Assembly (NCBI RefSeq): GCF_963677575.1
Contig: NZ_OY782038.1
Coordinates: 1,488,001 to 1,552,000, forward strand
Direction of reading: 5' to 3'
Length of the DNA: 64,000 bases
DNA from: an uncultured Draconibacterium sp.
GTDB lineage: Bacteria; Bacteroidota; Bacteroidia; Bacteroidales; Prolixibacteraceae
In this document: one piece after another, positions 25,765 to 35,409 of the stretch
How positions within the stretch are numbered: position 1 is the stretch's first letter
Layout of the letters: the number at the start of each line of letters is the position of its first letter
Program-made: the position numbers and the translations under genes
The notes under the pieces: generated by a model
Told to the model about the DNA's origin: nothing
Database searches by the model: none
Seen by the model: only the letters and a program-made list of their open reading frames with translations

Positions 25765-25788
25765 CCTGAAAGTAAAAATATTTTCAGG
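25765..25788 (+). terminator. Stem-loop after the surface-lipoprotein gene
   Basis: CCTGAAA (25765-25771) pairs with TTTCAGG (25782-25788) across a 10-base loop, 30 bases after the lipoprotein stop. It has no T run, so it may be an RNA 3'-end or processing hairpin rather than a true intrinsic terminator. Confidence 0.4.
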
Positions 25789-25874
25789 CTTCGTTATCTG
25801 GCAAATATGAATATAATGACATTAAATTTTATAAACACTATTATTAATACATTTTTTAACTAATTGAGTAATAA

Positions 25875-25925
25875 AAACCCCTTGCCTTTGTGAGAAATGG
25901 ATACATTCAATAAAGGCGAGGGTTT
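25875..25925 (+). promoter_or_regulatory. Long imperfect stem-loop in the GH5 leader
   Basis: AAACCCCTTGCCTTT (25875-25889) pairs with AAAGGCGAGGGTTT (25912-25925), giving about 13-14 pairs with one bulge and a 22-base loop, ending 23 bases before the GH5 start. There is no T run. It could set transcript stability, act as a leader structure, or serve as an operator; the sequence alone does not decide. Confidence 0.42.
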
Positions 25926-25948
25926 ACTGATAACAAGTAACAAATAAA

Positions 25949-27430
25949 ATGAAGATTCCTTTTAAGTTATTTTTCTTCGCACTCCTTATATCTCTTTTTG
26001 CATGTAGCAAAAACGAAGACCCAGTGCCCAATCCCGACAATTTCAAAGCAGAATTATCGGCAAGTCCTTTAAGTTTAAACTTTAGCAAAGATGGTGGCAC
26101 CGAAACGATATCCATCACGTCGAATACCACATGGAACATCAGCAGCAACGCGTCGTGGTGTACCTCCGCATTGCAAACCAGCAAAGACAACGCTAACATT
26201 AATATCAGTGCCGAAGCCAATACCGTGGAAGAAGAAAGAACGGCCACTATTAGCATCTCTGCTGAAGATGTTTCAACAATTACAATAGCAGTAACTCAGG
26301 AAGCAAAAGAACCTGAAATTATAGATCCGGAAGTACCGGATTCAATTGCCGCCGACATGACCGGGATGAGCAGTAATGCCATTACACTGGCCTCGCAAAT
26401 ACAGGTTGGCTGGAACATGGTAAATACCTTAGAAGCAACCGGCGGCGAAACCTCTTGGGGAAACCCAATGGCTACAAACGAATTAATGGCTGCTGTTAAA
26501 AATGCAGGATTTAGTGCCGTTCGCCTGCCATGTGCATGGGACCGATATCTGGAAAACCAAAGCTCGTATAAAATAAAAGAATCGTGGTTCGACCGTGTAC
26601 AGGAAGTAGTGGATTATTGTGTAGACAATGATCTTTATGCCATTCTCAACATCCACTGGGATGGAGGCTGGATGGAACAAAACTGCATTCCCGAGAGTCT
26701 GGAAGCAGTGAACAACAAACTGGAGATTATCTGGAAACAAATTGCCATCCGGTTCCGCGATTACGACGAACACCTTCTTTTTGCCGGAGCCAACGAACCC
26801 AATGCTGATGAGCAGGAAAATGTAGACGTACTGAATGTGTACATGCAAACCTTTGTTGATGCTGTTCGCTCAACCGGAGGCCGAAACGCTTACCGTAACC
26901 TCATCATTCAGGCACCAAATACTGATATCGATAAAGCCGACCAGTTTATGACGATGCCAACCGACAGGGTTGAAGATCGTTTATTGGCCGAGGTGCACTA
27001 TTATACACCCTGGAATTTCTGCGGATTGGAAGAAGATGCAAGCTGGGGAAAAATGTTCTATTTCTGGGGAGAACCTAACCATGTTGAAGGTGCCGGCGAC
27101 CGCAATGCCAATTGGGGCGAAGAAGATTTGGTGGAATCACAGTTCAAAAAAATGAAAGCCAAATTGGTAGATAACGGATTTCCTGTAATTTTGGGCGAAT
27201 TTGGATCGATCTACCGCGACCTTTCGATGTATCAGGAAGGATGGCAGGAAAAACATAATGAATCACGAGCCTATTTTATGGAAACAGTTGCCCGAAAAGC
27301 TAAAAACAATGGTTTAGTGCCATTCTGTTGGGACAATGGACTTATTGACCGTAACAGTTATGAAATCATTGATTCGCTTTCATACAAAAGCCTGATAAAA
27401 GGAGCAGAAGACGGTTCGTATCCATTTTAA
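25949..27430 (+). CDS. GH5 endo-beta-glucanase/xyloglucanase lipoprotein with BACON domain
   Basis: This 493-residue protein has a lipoprotein signal (LLISLFACSKNED). Residues about 35-115 form a BACON domain (LSASPLSLNFSKDGGTETIS, TTWNISSNASWC, RTATISISAED, ITIAVTQEA). From about 130 on it is a GH5 catalytic barrel of GH5_4 appearance: QVGWNMVNTLEATGGETSWG, GFSAVRLPCAWDRYL and LNIHWDGGW. The acid/base glutamate is 283 (GANEPN) and the nucleophile 417 (LGEFGS). The same BACON-GH5 design is seen in the surface endo-xyloglucanase of Bacteroides ovatus, and the GH31 gene downstream fits. It should cut the backbone at the cell surface for import by the SusC/D pair. Mixed-linkage glucanase or cellulase activity is the alternative. 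Confidence 0.92.
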   Translation: MKIPFKLFFFALLISLFACSKNEDPVPNPDNFKAELSASPLSLNFSKDGGTETISITSNTTWNISSNASWCTSALQTSKDNANINISAEANTVEEERTATISISAEDVSTITIAVTQEAKEPEIIDPEVPDSIAADMTGMSSNAITLASQIQVGWNMVNTLEATGGETSWGNPMATNELMAAVKNAGFSAVRLPCAWDRYLENQSSYKIKESWFDRVQEVVDYCVDNDLYAILNIHWDGGWMEQNCIPESLEAVNNKLEIIWKQIAIRFRDYDEHLLFAGANEPNADEQENVDVLNVYMQTFVDAVRSTGGRNAYRNLIIQAPNTDIDKADQFMTMPTDRVEDRLLAEVHYYTPWNFCGLEEDASWGKMFYFWGEPNHVEGAGDRNANWGEEDLVESQFKKMKAKLVDNGFPVILGEFGSIYRDLSMYQEGWQEKHNESRAYFMETVARKAKNNGLVPFCWDNGLIDRNSYEIIDSLSYKSLIKGAEDGSYPF

Positions 27431-27477
27431 CCCGGATAATTCTTATGAATTTAGCAATAGTCATGTTTCTCCGGGTT
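27429..27477 (+). terminator. Stem-loop after the GH5 gene
   Basis: AACCCGGA (27429-27436, overlapping the GH5 stop codon) is the perfect reverse complement of TCCGGGTT (27470-27477), with a 33-base loop and no T run. It is a possible mRNA 3' structure between GH5 and GH31. The remaining bases up to 27690 show nothing further apart from AT-rich sequence before the GH31 start. Confidence 0.35.
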
Positions 27478-27690
27478 AATCCCGACTTAGCTGAGTCCAT
27501 TTTTGAGTATCGCAAATGGGCACGAAGCTTAGTCGCATTAAATTATTTTGTTATCTGTGATGAATAATACGGATTAAATTGATAATAAAACATAGCGAAA
27601 GACCGGCCGTTAAGGCTTAATTAACAAGGTAAACAATAAATAAAGAAATCAATCAACAAAAAATATAGCTTAAATTAACACTCTACAATA

Positions 27691-30528
27691 ATGAATAAAT
27701 TTTTTATAGCAGTTCTGCTAAGTATTTTCGCAATTTCCTGTTCTAAAACCAACTGGGAGCAAACAGGAGAAGCCGTAATTGTTTACCCAAAGCAAGCCGG
27801 CAATCAACAGGCGCAGGCCATTAAAATCACACCTGTAAACGACGAGATCATCAAAGTGTCGGCAAGCCCCACAAAAACATTTTCAACCAAGGAAAGTCTT
27901 ATTGCACTTCCGCAAAACGAAACTATTCCTTTTGTGGTTGAGGAAAATGACGATTACCTGATCATTTCAACAGCAAAAACAAAAGTTAAAGTATCAACAG
28001 AAACCGGAGAAATCGATTTTCTGGATGAACATGGAAACCCAATTCTTGAGGAAAAGGAAAACGGTGGAAAATGGTTCGAGCCGATCGAAGTTGATGGCGT
28101 AAGTGCTTATTCAACCCGTCAGGTCTTCGAATCGTCAGACGATGAAGCTTTGTACGGACTTGGGCAACATCAAGCCGACGAAATGAACTACAAAGGGAAA
28201 AACGAAGAGCTTTTCCAGTACAACACAAAAGTGTCGGTGCCGTTTATTGTTTCAACAAACAATTACGGACTGCTCTGGGATAACTACTCGCTTTCGCGTT
28301 TTGGAGATCCTCGCCCTTACGGACAGATTGATCAGTTTAAACTTTACAATGCCGATGGTAACGAAGGCGGTTTAACAGCTACCTACATCGACAACAACGA
28401 AAACGATCACGTTTACACAACTCGCACAGAATCGACTATCGATTACGAAAATCTTGAAACCATCGAGAATTTCCCTGAAGGTTTCGATTTTAACCACGCC
28501 CGCATTGTTTGGGAAGGTGATATTGAGCCCGAAGAAAGTGGAATTTTCCGTTTCTTGTTGTACTATGCCGGTTACACCAAAATTTGGGTGAACGGCGAAT
28601 TAATGGCCGACAAATGGCGTACTGCATGGAACCCATCGGTAGCTAAATTTCAGTACGATATGAAAGCCGGCGAGAAATACCATGTAAAACTCGACTGGAT
28701 TCCTGACGGTGGTGTTTCGTATATCGGGCTAAAAGCTTTATCTCCGGTAGATCCGGATGTACAGGACGACATTTCGTTCTACTCGGAAATGGGCAACCAA
28801 ATCGACTATTTCTTTATGAAAGGAAACAGCTTGGACGATGTGATCAGCCGCTACCGTACACTTACCGGGAAAGCCCAGGTGATGCCAAAATGGGCAATGG
28901 GTTTCTGGCAAAGTCGCGAGCGTTACAAAACACAGGAAGAACTGGAAAGCACGCTGAAAGAATTCAGAAAAAGAGAAATTCCTATCGATAATATTGTACA
29001 AGACTGGTCGTACTGGGAAGTTGACAAATGGGGAAGCCAGGAGTTCGACAAAGCACGTTTCCCGAATCCAAAAGGGATGATGGATATGGTGCACGACAAC
29101 CATGCACGGATTTTGATCTCGGTTTGGCCTAAATTTTATTTGGGAACCGAGCACTACAACGAATTTGACGAACACGGCTGGATGTATAAACAAGCCATTA
29201 ACGATAGTATTCGCGACTGGATTTATCCGGGTTACATTGGTTCGTTCTACGATGCTTATAGCGAAGGTGCAAGAAAACTTTTCTGGGAACAGATTAACGA
29301 GCACTTATACTCGTTAGGTATCGATGCGTGGTGGCTTGATGCTACAGAACCGGACATCCTTTCGAACGCCAGTATGGACTACCGCAAAAAATTAATGAAT
29401 CCGACTGCTTTAGGATCGTCAACGCAATATTTTAATGCATTTGCACTTATGAATGCCAAAGGAATTTACGAAGGTCAGCGCGAAGAAAATCCGAAAGACC
29501 GTGTATTTATTCTTACCCGATCAGGTTTTGCCGGAAGCCAGCATTACGGCACAACAATTTGGAGTGGCGATATTGGCACCACCTGGGAAGATATGAAAGC
29601 ACAGATTTCGGCAGGTATCAACTTCTCAATGTCGGGTCTCCCCTACTGGACAATGGACATTGGCGGTTTCTGTGTACAAAAGAAATTTGAGCGTGCCACC
29701 GAAGGCAGCGAAGCCATGAAAGAATGGCGCGAATTAAATACACGCTGGTACCAGTTCGGAGCATTTGCACCGCTGTTCAGAGTTCATGGTCAGTATCCTT
29801 ACCGCGAGATTTACAACATTGCACCGGAAAATCACCCGGCGTACAAATCGATGTTGTATTACAACAAACTGCGCTACCGTTTAATGCCATACATTTACAG
29901 TTTAACCGGTGCGGTTTATCACGACGATTATACCATCATGCGTGGTTTAGCGATGGATTTCTCTGACGACCGCCGCGTGCTGAATATTGGTGACCAGTTT
30001 ATGTTTGGCCAGTCGTTGCTGGTTTGCCCGGTATACGAATACAAAGCCACAAAACGCGATGTTTACTTCCCGAACAACGGTGGTTGGTATAATTTGTACA
30101 CTGGCGAATTCCTTGCCGGTGGCCAGAAATTAAGCGTGGAAGCGCCTTACGAAAGAATGCCGTTATTCGTTCGCGAAGGTTCTATCATTCCGGTTGGACC
30201 TGAAATTCAGTACACTGATGAGAAGAAGGGGGCACCGATCGATATTTACGTGTACACCGGAAAAGATGCTTCGTTTAAAATGTACGAAGACGAAGGAACA
30301 ACTTACGCATACGAAGGTGGCGCATTTAGTACTATCGAATTTACCTATTCGGAAAGTGATAATAGCATGGTTATTGGCACAAGAAACGGCGAATATCCGG
30401 AAATGGTTAAAAACCGTGAATTCCGTATCATTAAAGTTTCGCACGATAAACCGGTGGCTATGCTTGGAAAAACAAGTGATGTAAAAACTGTAAACTACAC
30501 AGGAGAAGAAATTACCGTTGAGCTATAA
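27691..30528 (+). CDS. GH31 alpha-xylosidase with PA14 insertion
   Basis: This 945-residue protein has a lipoprotein signal (LLSIFAISCSKTN), the GH31 N-terminal beta-sandwich (ALYGLGQHQADEMNYKGK), an inserted PA14 domain at about 225-350 (GGLTATYIDNNEND, GIFRFLLYYAGYTKIWVNG, GGVSYIGLKA) and the catalytic barrel. The nucleophile is aspartate 550 in WWLDATEPD and the acid/base is aspartate 627 in WSGDIG. C-terminal beta domains follow (RMPLFVREGSIIPVGPE). The PA14-containing design and length match the alpha-xylosidases of Bacteroides ovatus and Cellvibrio, which remove xylose from the non-reducing end of xyloglucan oligosaccharides. This is the strongest pointer to xyloglucan as the substrate. 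Its lipobox implies membrane anchoring, probably facing the periplasm. Confidence 0.94.
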   Translation: MNKFFIAVLLSIFAISCSKTNWEQTGEAVIVYPKQAGNQQAQAIKITPVNDEIIKVSASPTKTFSTKESLIALPQNETIPFVVEENDDYLIISTAKTKVKVSTETGEIDFLDEHGNPILEEKENGGKWFEPIEVDGVSAYSTRQVFESSDDEALYGLGQHQADEMNYKGKNEELFQYNTKVSVPFIVSTNNYGLLWDNYSLSRFGDPRPYGQIDQFKLYNADGNEGGLTATYIDNNENDHVYTTRTESTIDYENLETIENFPEGFDFNHARIVWEGDIEPEESGIFRFLLYYAGYTKIWVNGELMADKWRTAWNPSVAKFQYDMKAGEKYHVKLDWIPDGGVSYIGLKALSPVDPDVQDDISFYSEMGNQIDYFFMKGNSLDDVISRYRTLTGKAQVMPKWAMGFWQSRERYKTQEELESTLKEFRKREIPIDNIVQDWSYWEVDKWGSQEFDKARFPNPKGMMDMVHDNHARILISVWPKFYLGTEHYNEFDEHGWMYKQAINDSIRDWIYPGYIGSFYDAYSEGARKLFWEQINEHLYSLGIDAWWLDATEPDILSNASMDYRKKLMNPTALGSSTQYFNAFALMNAKGIYEGQREENPKDRVFILTRSGFAGSQHYGTTIWSGDIGTTWEDMKAQISAGINFSMSGLPYWTMDIGGFCVQKKFERATEGSEAMKEWRELNTRWYQFGAFAPLFRVHGQYPYREIYNIAPENHPAYKSMLYYNKLRYRLMPYIYSLTGAVYHDDYTIMRGLAMDFSDDRRVLNIGDQFMFGQSLLVCPVYEYKATKRDVYFPNNGGWYNLYTGEFLAGGQKLSVEAPYERMPLFVREGSIIPVGPEIQYTDEKKGAPIDIYVYTGKDASFKMYEDEGTTYAYEGGAFSTIEFTYSESDNSMVIGTRNGEYPEMVKNREFRIIKVSHDKPVAMLGKTSDVKTVNYTGEEITVEL

Positions 30529-30529
30529 G

Positions 30530-30557
30530 CCTGAGTTAAACTTTACAATAACTCAGG
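30530..30557 (+). terminator. Stem-loop just after the GH31 gene
   Basis: CCTGAGTTA (30530-30538) and TAACTCAGG (30549-30557) are perfect complements with a 10-base loop, one base past the GH31 stop. No T run follows; it is the first of two hairpins between GH31 and the HTCS gene. Confidence 0.5.
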
Positions 30558-30589
30558 TCATAAGCACGCAAGTTTAGTTGATTTGAATT

Positions 30590-30630
30590 ACGGGGAACAG
30601 AAATACCATTCTGTTTCCCGTTTTTATTTT
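30590..30630 (+). terminator. Intrinsic terminator of the xyloglucan-type operon
   Basis: ACGGGGAACAG (30590-30600) pairs with CTGTTTCCCGT (30611-30621; 11 pairs, one G-U) around a 10-base loop and runs into a TTTTTATTTTT tract. Its form and place between GH31 and the HTCS gene make it the best intrinsic terminator on the plus strand here, so the HTCS probably has its own promoter in the 60 bases that follow. Confidence 0.78.
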
Positions 30631-30692
30631 TATGCTTACATTAGCACAATGTCGGAAGTTGGACTGTTTTTTACGAACGATAGTAACCTGAA

Positions 30693-33600
30693 ATGAAGTT
30701 TTTGCTACATAAAATCTTACTGTTTTTATTTGTTGTTGCACTATTGTTTATGCCTGCACTAAGTTCGCAGGCTGTTTCCATTCCGGGAAATGAACCCTAC
30801 AAATTTATGCACATCAACATAAACGACGGGCTCTCGAACAACGAAATAAAAGCCATACTAAAAGATCAACAAGGATTTATGTGGTTCGGAACGGCACAGG
30901 GGTTAAACCGCTACGATGGATCCGGGTTCAAAACATTTCTGCACGACATTAACGACAGCACCTCGCTACCATTTAACGGAATTGAGTATTTGTTTGAGGA
31001 CTTCGACGGCCGTTTATGGATACGCTCCTATTCCGAATTTTCGATTTACGATCCGGTGCTCGAACGCTTTTCTTCGCCCGGTGAGAACTACCGGGGCACC
31101 AGCATTCCTATTGCCGGTTTGCAATCGTTTTTTATCGACAGTAAAAACAACACCTGGCTGGTAAATTCCAACTACGGTTTGTACAAATTTAATCCGGCAA
31201 ACCAAACAGTTGATTCTATTCAGTTTATATCAAAAGCAAACCGGCCAGATTACGACAACTCACTGAGTGACATTGCAGAAGATGGGAACAACATGCTTTG
31301 GGTGGTATCAAAAGCAGGCGAGCTCTTGCAAATCAATCCGCAAACCAAACAAACCGAACAGACTTTTTCGCTGGGTGATGAGGTCATGACTGAATTCAAC
31401 ACTTTCCAGTTATTTATCGATTCCGACAACGACATTTGGATTTATTCGCCCGGCTTGCCACATGGCGTGTTCTTTCTTGATCATCAAACCCAAAAAATAA
31501 GTAAATACACGCAATCGTCACCCACTTTTAAACTTTCTACCAATATGGTTTCGTCAGTTTTGGAAGACGATAACGGAGCTATTTGGATAGGAACTGACCA
31601 CGGTGGAATAAACATTCTTGACAAACGGGAAAAAACCATCACGGTTTTGCAAAACAACAGTCAGAATCCACTTGCTATTGCACAAAACAGTATTACTTAT
31701 CTGTATCGCGACAATGAAGATATTATTTGGGCCGGAACCTATAAAAAAGGTATTAGCTATTACCACAAAAACCTTATTCATTTTAATCACTACCAGTACT
31801 CGGCCGAGGTAGCAAACAGCCTGCCCTATAACGATGTAAACTGCTTTGTTGAGGATAACCGCAGCAATCTTTGGATTGGTACAAACGGTGGCGGATTGAT
31901 TTATTTTAACCGCAGCAAAAACACCTTTAAAAGTTACCTTCATGATACCGATGATCCGAACTCCATCAGTGCAAACGTAATTGTTGCGCTGCACATCGAC
32001 AACAAAGGAACACTTTGGGCCGGAACATACCAGGGCGGATTAAACCGTTTTAACGGATCAACATTTAAACATTACCGGCACAATCCGGATAATCCCAATT
32101 CCTTGTCAGATAATCGTGTTTGGTCGATTTTTGAAGACTCGAAACAAAACTTGTGGATCGGAACATTGAATGGAGGATTGAATCTTTTCGACCGTACAAA
32201 CGAACAATTTATACATTACACATCAAGCGATATTAATTCCGTAGGCGCCAATTTTATCATGTCGATAATCGAGGACAGCGAGCAAAACCTTTGGCTTGGG
32301 ACTTCGGATGGGCTTGATGTTTTAAACCTGAATACCAAACGTTTTTCGCATTACAGTCCCGATCCTAGCACACCCGGACAGTTAAGCGACAACAATGCAA
32401 ACGACATCCACGAAGATGTACGTGGGTTGATTTGGGTGGCAACTACGCAAGGTTTAAATGTTTTAAATAAAACACAGGGCACTTTTAAAGTTTTAACCGA
32501 AGCCGACGGGCTGTCCAATTCCAATATAAAAACCATTCAGGAAGACGAAAACGGAAATCTTTGGATAGCCACATTAAAAGGAATTTCGAAAATTACAGTA
32601 AAAAACTATTCGCACCAACTGCCTATTAACAAACTGGAAGTGAACATTGAAAATTTTGGGTTGCAGGATGGATTGCAGGGAAACGAATTTAATCAAAAGG
32701 CTGCCTACCGAACACGCTCCGGGGAATTGATTTTTGGTGGAGCCAACGGGTTCAATCTATTTAAGCCCGAAGACATTGTAGTTCAAACGCCAAACGAAAA
32801 AATAGTGCTCACCAACTTTAAGGTGTTCAATCAAAATATTAAAGTTAACGAGCCATTCCGAAAAAGGATTATTCTGGATAAATCAATCACCTATAGTAAC
32901 CAGGTTTCGCTGAAACACAAAGAAAATGTGTTCTCGGTAGAATTTGCAGCACTTAGTTATTTTCATCCCGAGAAAAACATTTTTCAGTACCAATTAAGTG
33001 GGTTTAATGAAGAATGGCTTGAAGTAAACCACGGAATGCATGAGCTTACATTTACCAACCTCAATTCCGGCGAATACCAACTGCGCATCAGGGTAAGTAA
33101 CGATAATTCAACCTGGCGCGAAATGAATCCGCCTTTAAGCATCAATATCCTTCCGCCGTTTTGGAAAACCAGCTACGCTTACATACTTTATATTCTGGTT
33201 ATTGCCGGCTTGTTATTTATTACCTGGAAGATTTTGTCCGAACGTCAGCGCCTGAAATTTGAAGCCGAACAGGAGCACCGCGAGGCCGAACGTATTCACC
33301 AGGTTGACACATTGAAAACCAAATTCTTCACCAATATTAGTCACGAATTTCGCACGCCATTGTCGTTGATAATTGCGCCCATCGATAAATTAATTGAACA
33401 CAGTAAAAACGACGACGATAAGAAGCACCTTGTTCTTATTCAGCGAAACGCGCGGCGGCTAATGGCAATGGTTAACCAGTTGCTCGATTTCAGGAAAATG
33501 GAGCTTCAAAAGATTAAAGTGAATAAAGACTGGGGCGAAATGATCGGTTTTATTCAAGAGATTTCGGCATCGTTTGAAGACCTGATGGAAAGTAAAAATA

Positions 33601-34907
33601 TAATGTTCCGGTTTTCAAGCAGCCAGAAAAACCTCTACACTTATTTTGACAAAGACAAAACCGACAAAATATTTACCAACCTGCTAACCAATGCCTGCAA
33701 ATTCACCAACAGCGGCGGAAAAATCAGCCTGGATATCAACCTGAATTCATCGGCCGAAAAGCCTGTTTTAGCAGTAAAAGTTTCTGATACTGGAATTGGT
33801 ATTGCACCCGGGCAGCAAATGCAAATTTTTAACCGCTTTTACCAAACCGATAATTCAGGAACCGAAATTAACCAGGGCTCAGGAATTGGTTTGTCGATGG
33901 TAAAAGAATACGTTACGTTGTTGGGGGGCGATGTGAATGTGGATAGCCGGTTGAACGAAGGAAGTACATTCACCGTGGAAATTCCTGTAGAGTTATTTAC
34001 CGATGAAGAAATAGCAGCTAACAAGGAACTTGAAACGGCAGAACGCAAAACCTACAAACAGCCAACGTCAACAACAATTGATAAAGTTCCGGCTTTCGAC
34101 CACAAGAAAAAAACACTGGCAATTGTGGAAGACAGTTCCGACTTACGTTTTTATTTAAAGGAAAACTTTAAAGGCCAATACAATATTATGGAGGCCGAAA
34201 ACGGAGCAGAAGCCTGGGCGAACTTTGAAAAACAGTTGCCCGACATTGTAATCAGCGATGTGATGATGCCGGAGATGAACGGCGTTGAATTGTGCGCAAA
34301 AATTAAATCGAACCGGAAAACCAAACATATTCCGGTTATCTTGCTTACTGCAAAAACGGATACTGCCCCGGTTGTTGAAGGTTACGAATCGGGGGCGGAT
34401 GCCTACCTTACCAAACCTTTTGATTTTAAAGTGCTGGAATCGCGTATTGAAAACTTGTTGCGCTCGCGCGAACAATTGCGTGTTTCGTACCAGTCAATGA
34501 CAGGTTTGAGTCCAGAAAAAATAAAGGTTGACTCGGAAGATGAGAAGTTTATTAAAAAGGCCTTAAAAATTGTGGAAGACAATATCGCAGAAGCGTCGTT
34601 TACCGTTGAAGATTTTGGTGCCGAAATGGGTATGAGCCGAGTAAGTCTTTACAAAAAGCTGTTAGCTTTAACAGATCGGACACCCATCGAATTCATCCGC
34701 GTTATTCGTTTAAAACGAGCTGCTCACCTGCTTGAAACAAGTCAGCTTTCGGTATCGGAAGTGGCCTATCGTGTTGGCTTTAATAATCCTCGGTATTTCT
34801 CGAAATATTTCTCGAAAGAATACGAAATGCTGCCATCGGAATACATCGAAAAAAACCGAAAGACTACTAACGATCTTTCAGATGATGTAAAAGACAAATT
34901 TTCATAG
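30693..34907 (+). CDS. Hybrid two-component system regulator (HTCS) of the xyloglucan-type PUL
   Basis: This 1404-residue single-protein sensor-regulator senses an oligosaccharide in the periplasm and activates its PUL. Domains in order: signal/anchor segment (1-28), two beta-propellers of Reg_prop repeats (about 35-700, e.g. GFMWFGTAQGLNRYDG, NLWIGTNGGGLIYFNR), Y_Y_Y domain (about 745-810), membrane segment (about 828-848), histidine kinase with phosphorylated histidine 884 (FFTNISHEFRTPL), ATPase domain (NLLTNACKFTNSGGK, DTGIGI, GSGIGLSMVKEY), receiver domain with aspartate 1189 (ISDVMMPEMNG) and a C-terminal AraC-type DNA-binding domain (MGMSRVSLYKKLLALTDRTP, VAYRVGFNNPRYFSKYF). All phosphorelay residues are present. 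The gene follows the GH31 terminator, so it is likely expressed constitutively at a low level. Confidence 0.95.
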   Translation: MKFLLHKILLFLFVVALLFMPALSSQAVSIPGNEPYKFMHININDGLSNNEIKAILKDQQGFMWFGTAQGLNRYDGSGFKTFLHDINDSTSLPFNGIEYLFEDFDGRLWIRSYSEFSIYDPVLERFSSPGENYRGTSIPIAGLQSFFIDSKNNTWLVNSNYGLYKFNPANQTVDSIQFISKANRPDYDNSLSDIAEDGNNMLWVVSKAGELLQINPQTKQTEQTFSLGDEVMTEFNTFQLFIDSDNDIWIYSPGLPHGVFFLDHQTQKISKYTQSSPTFKLSTNMVSSVLEDDNGAIWIGTDHGGINILDKREKTITVLQNNSQNPLAIAQNSITYLYRDNEDIIWAGTYKKGISYYHKNLIHFNHYQYSAEVANSLPYNDVNCFVEDNRSNLWIGTNGGGLIYFNRSKNTFKSYLHDTDDPNSISANVIVALHIDNKGTLWAGTYQGGLNRFNGSTFKHYRHNPDNPNSLSDNRVWSIFEDSKQNLWIGTLNGGLNLFDRTNEQFIHYTSSDINSVGANFIMSIIEDSEQNLWLGTSDGLDVLNLNTKRFSHYSPDPSTPGQLSDNNANDIHEDVRGLIWVATTQGLNVLNKTQGTFKVLTEADGLSNSNIKTIQEDENGNLWIATLKGISKITVKNYSHQLPINKLEVNIENFGLQDGLQGNEFNQKAAYRTRSGELIFGGANGFNLFKPEDIVVQTPNEKIVLTNFKVFNQNIKVNEPFRKRIILDKSITYSNQVSLKHKENVFSVEFAALSYFHPEKNIFQYQLSGFNEEWLEVNHGMHELTFTNLNSGEYQLRIRVSNDNSTWREMNPPLSINILPPFWKTSYAYILYILVIAGLLFITWKILSERQRLKFEAEQEHREAERIHQVDTLKTKFFTNISHEFRTPLSLIIAPIDKLIEHSKNDDDKKHLVLIQRNARRLMAMVNQLLDFRKMELQKIKVNKDWGEMIGFIQEISASFEDLMESKNIMFRFSSSQKNLYTYFDKDKTDKIFTNLLTNACKFTNSGGKISLDINLNSSAEKPVLAVKVSDTGIGIAPGQQMQIFNRFYQTDNSGTEINQGSGIGLSMVKEYVTLLGGDVNVDSRLNEGSTFTVEIPVELFTDEEIAANKELETAERKTYKQPTSTTIDKVPAFDHKKKTLAIVEDSSDLRFYLKENFKGQYNIMEAENGAEAWANFEKQLPDIVISDVMMPEMNGVELCAKIKSNRKTKHIPVILLTAKTDTAPVVEGYESGADAYLTKPFDFKVLESRIENLLRSREQLRVSYQSMTGLSPEKIKVDSEDEKFIKKALKIVEDNIAEASFTVEDFGAEMGMSRVSLYKKLLALTDRTPIEFIRVIRLKRAAHLLETSQLSVSEVAYRVGFNNPRYFSKYFSKEYEMLPSEYIEKNRKTTNDLSDDVKDKFS

Positions 34908-34930
34908 TGCAAGGAAAAACAAAGAAGCCT

Positions 34931-35055
34931 CTGTCATCTCGACAAGGTACGAGGAGAGAACTTTTTCAGTTTTCAGTTTTACAATTCAAAAGAATTAACC
35001 ACAAAGTTGCACAAAGAAGGTACAGAGTTTCACGAAGTTTCTGCACATTCGCGAA
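34931..35055. repeat. Degenerate dispersed-repeat-like sequence at the convergent junction
   Basis: Between the ends of the HTCS and KdgF-like genes lies CTGTCATCTCGAC followed by GAGGAGAGA (34931-34959), and then a run of CACAAAG/CACGAAG units (about 34999-35040). Both resemble short repeats that I recall being scattered between genes in Bacteroidota genomes. The first part is partly palindromic (TCTCG/CGAGGA). Copy number in the genome cannot be seen from this window. Confidence 0.35.
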
Positions 35056-35079
35056 TTCAATCCTTCAGTCCTTCAATCC

Positions 35080-35409
35080 TTACAAAAAATCTTCCCGAAC
35101 AGGGCTAAAAACATCGATCAAAATTCCGGGCTCGAGGCAGAGTGCTCCGTGCAACATATTGGGCTCAACATACAATCCATCGCCGGGTTCAACAATTACT
35201 TTTTCGCCGTCCATGGTAAATTCAAACTTTCCACTAACACAGTATGTGGTTTGTGAATGAAAATGCGAATGTTCGGCACCAACGGCACCTTTCTCAAATT
35301 TTACCTTTACCATCATTATTTGGTTGTCCCAGCCCATAATCTGGCGCGCCACGCCATCACCAAGATCTTCCCAGCGTTTACTGCTTTTTAATACTTTTTC
35401 GCTTGCCAT
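35080..35409 (-). CDS. kdgF: KdgF-like cupin, pectin-derived unsaturated uronate conversion
   Basis: This 109-residue single cupin-fold protein has the usual size of KdgF and no signal peptide, so it acts in the cytoplasm. KdgF speeds ring opening of 4,5-unsaturated galacturonate released by pectate lyases. Candidate metal ligands are H47, H49, Q53 and H87 (AEHSHFHSQ, NMLHGA). The C-terminal IDVFSPVREDFL carries D99, F101 and R105 in the D-x-F-x-x-x-R spacing known from characterised KdgF proteins. It is divergent from the pectin-locus HTCS (206 bases between starts) and convergent with the other HTCS. It fits the two PL1 pectate lyases in the pectin locus. A generic cupin is the alternative, but the C-terminal match is specific. 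Confidence 0.85.
   Translation of the reverse strand: MASEKVLKSSKRWEDLGDGVARQIMGWDNQIMMVKVKFEKGAVGAEHSHFHSQTTYCVSGKFEFTMDGEKVIVEPGDGLYVEPNMLHGALCLEPGILIDVFSPVREDFL

Noticed and set aside
34907..35260. 117-codon plus-strand ORF after the first HTCS
   Set aside because: It covers the reverse strand of the KdgF-like gene and a repeat-like region; the minus-strand cupin with its intact motifs is clearly the real gene.
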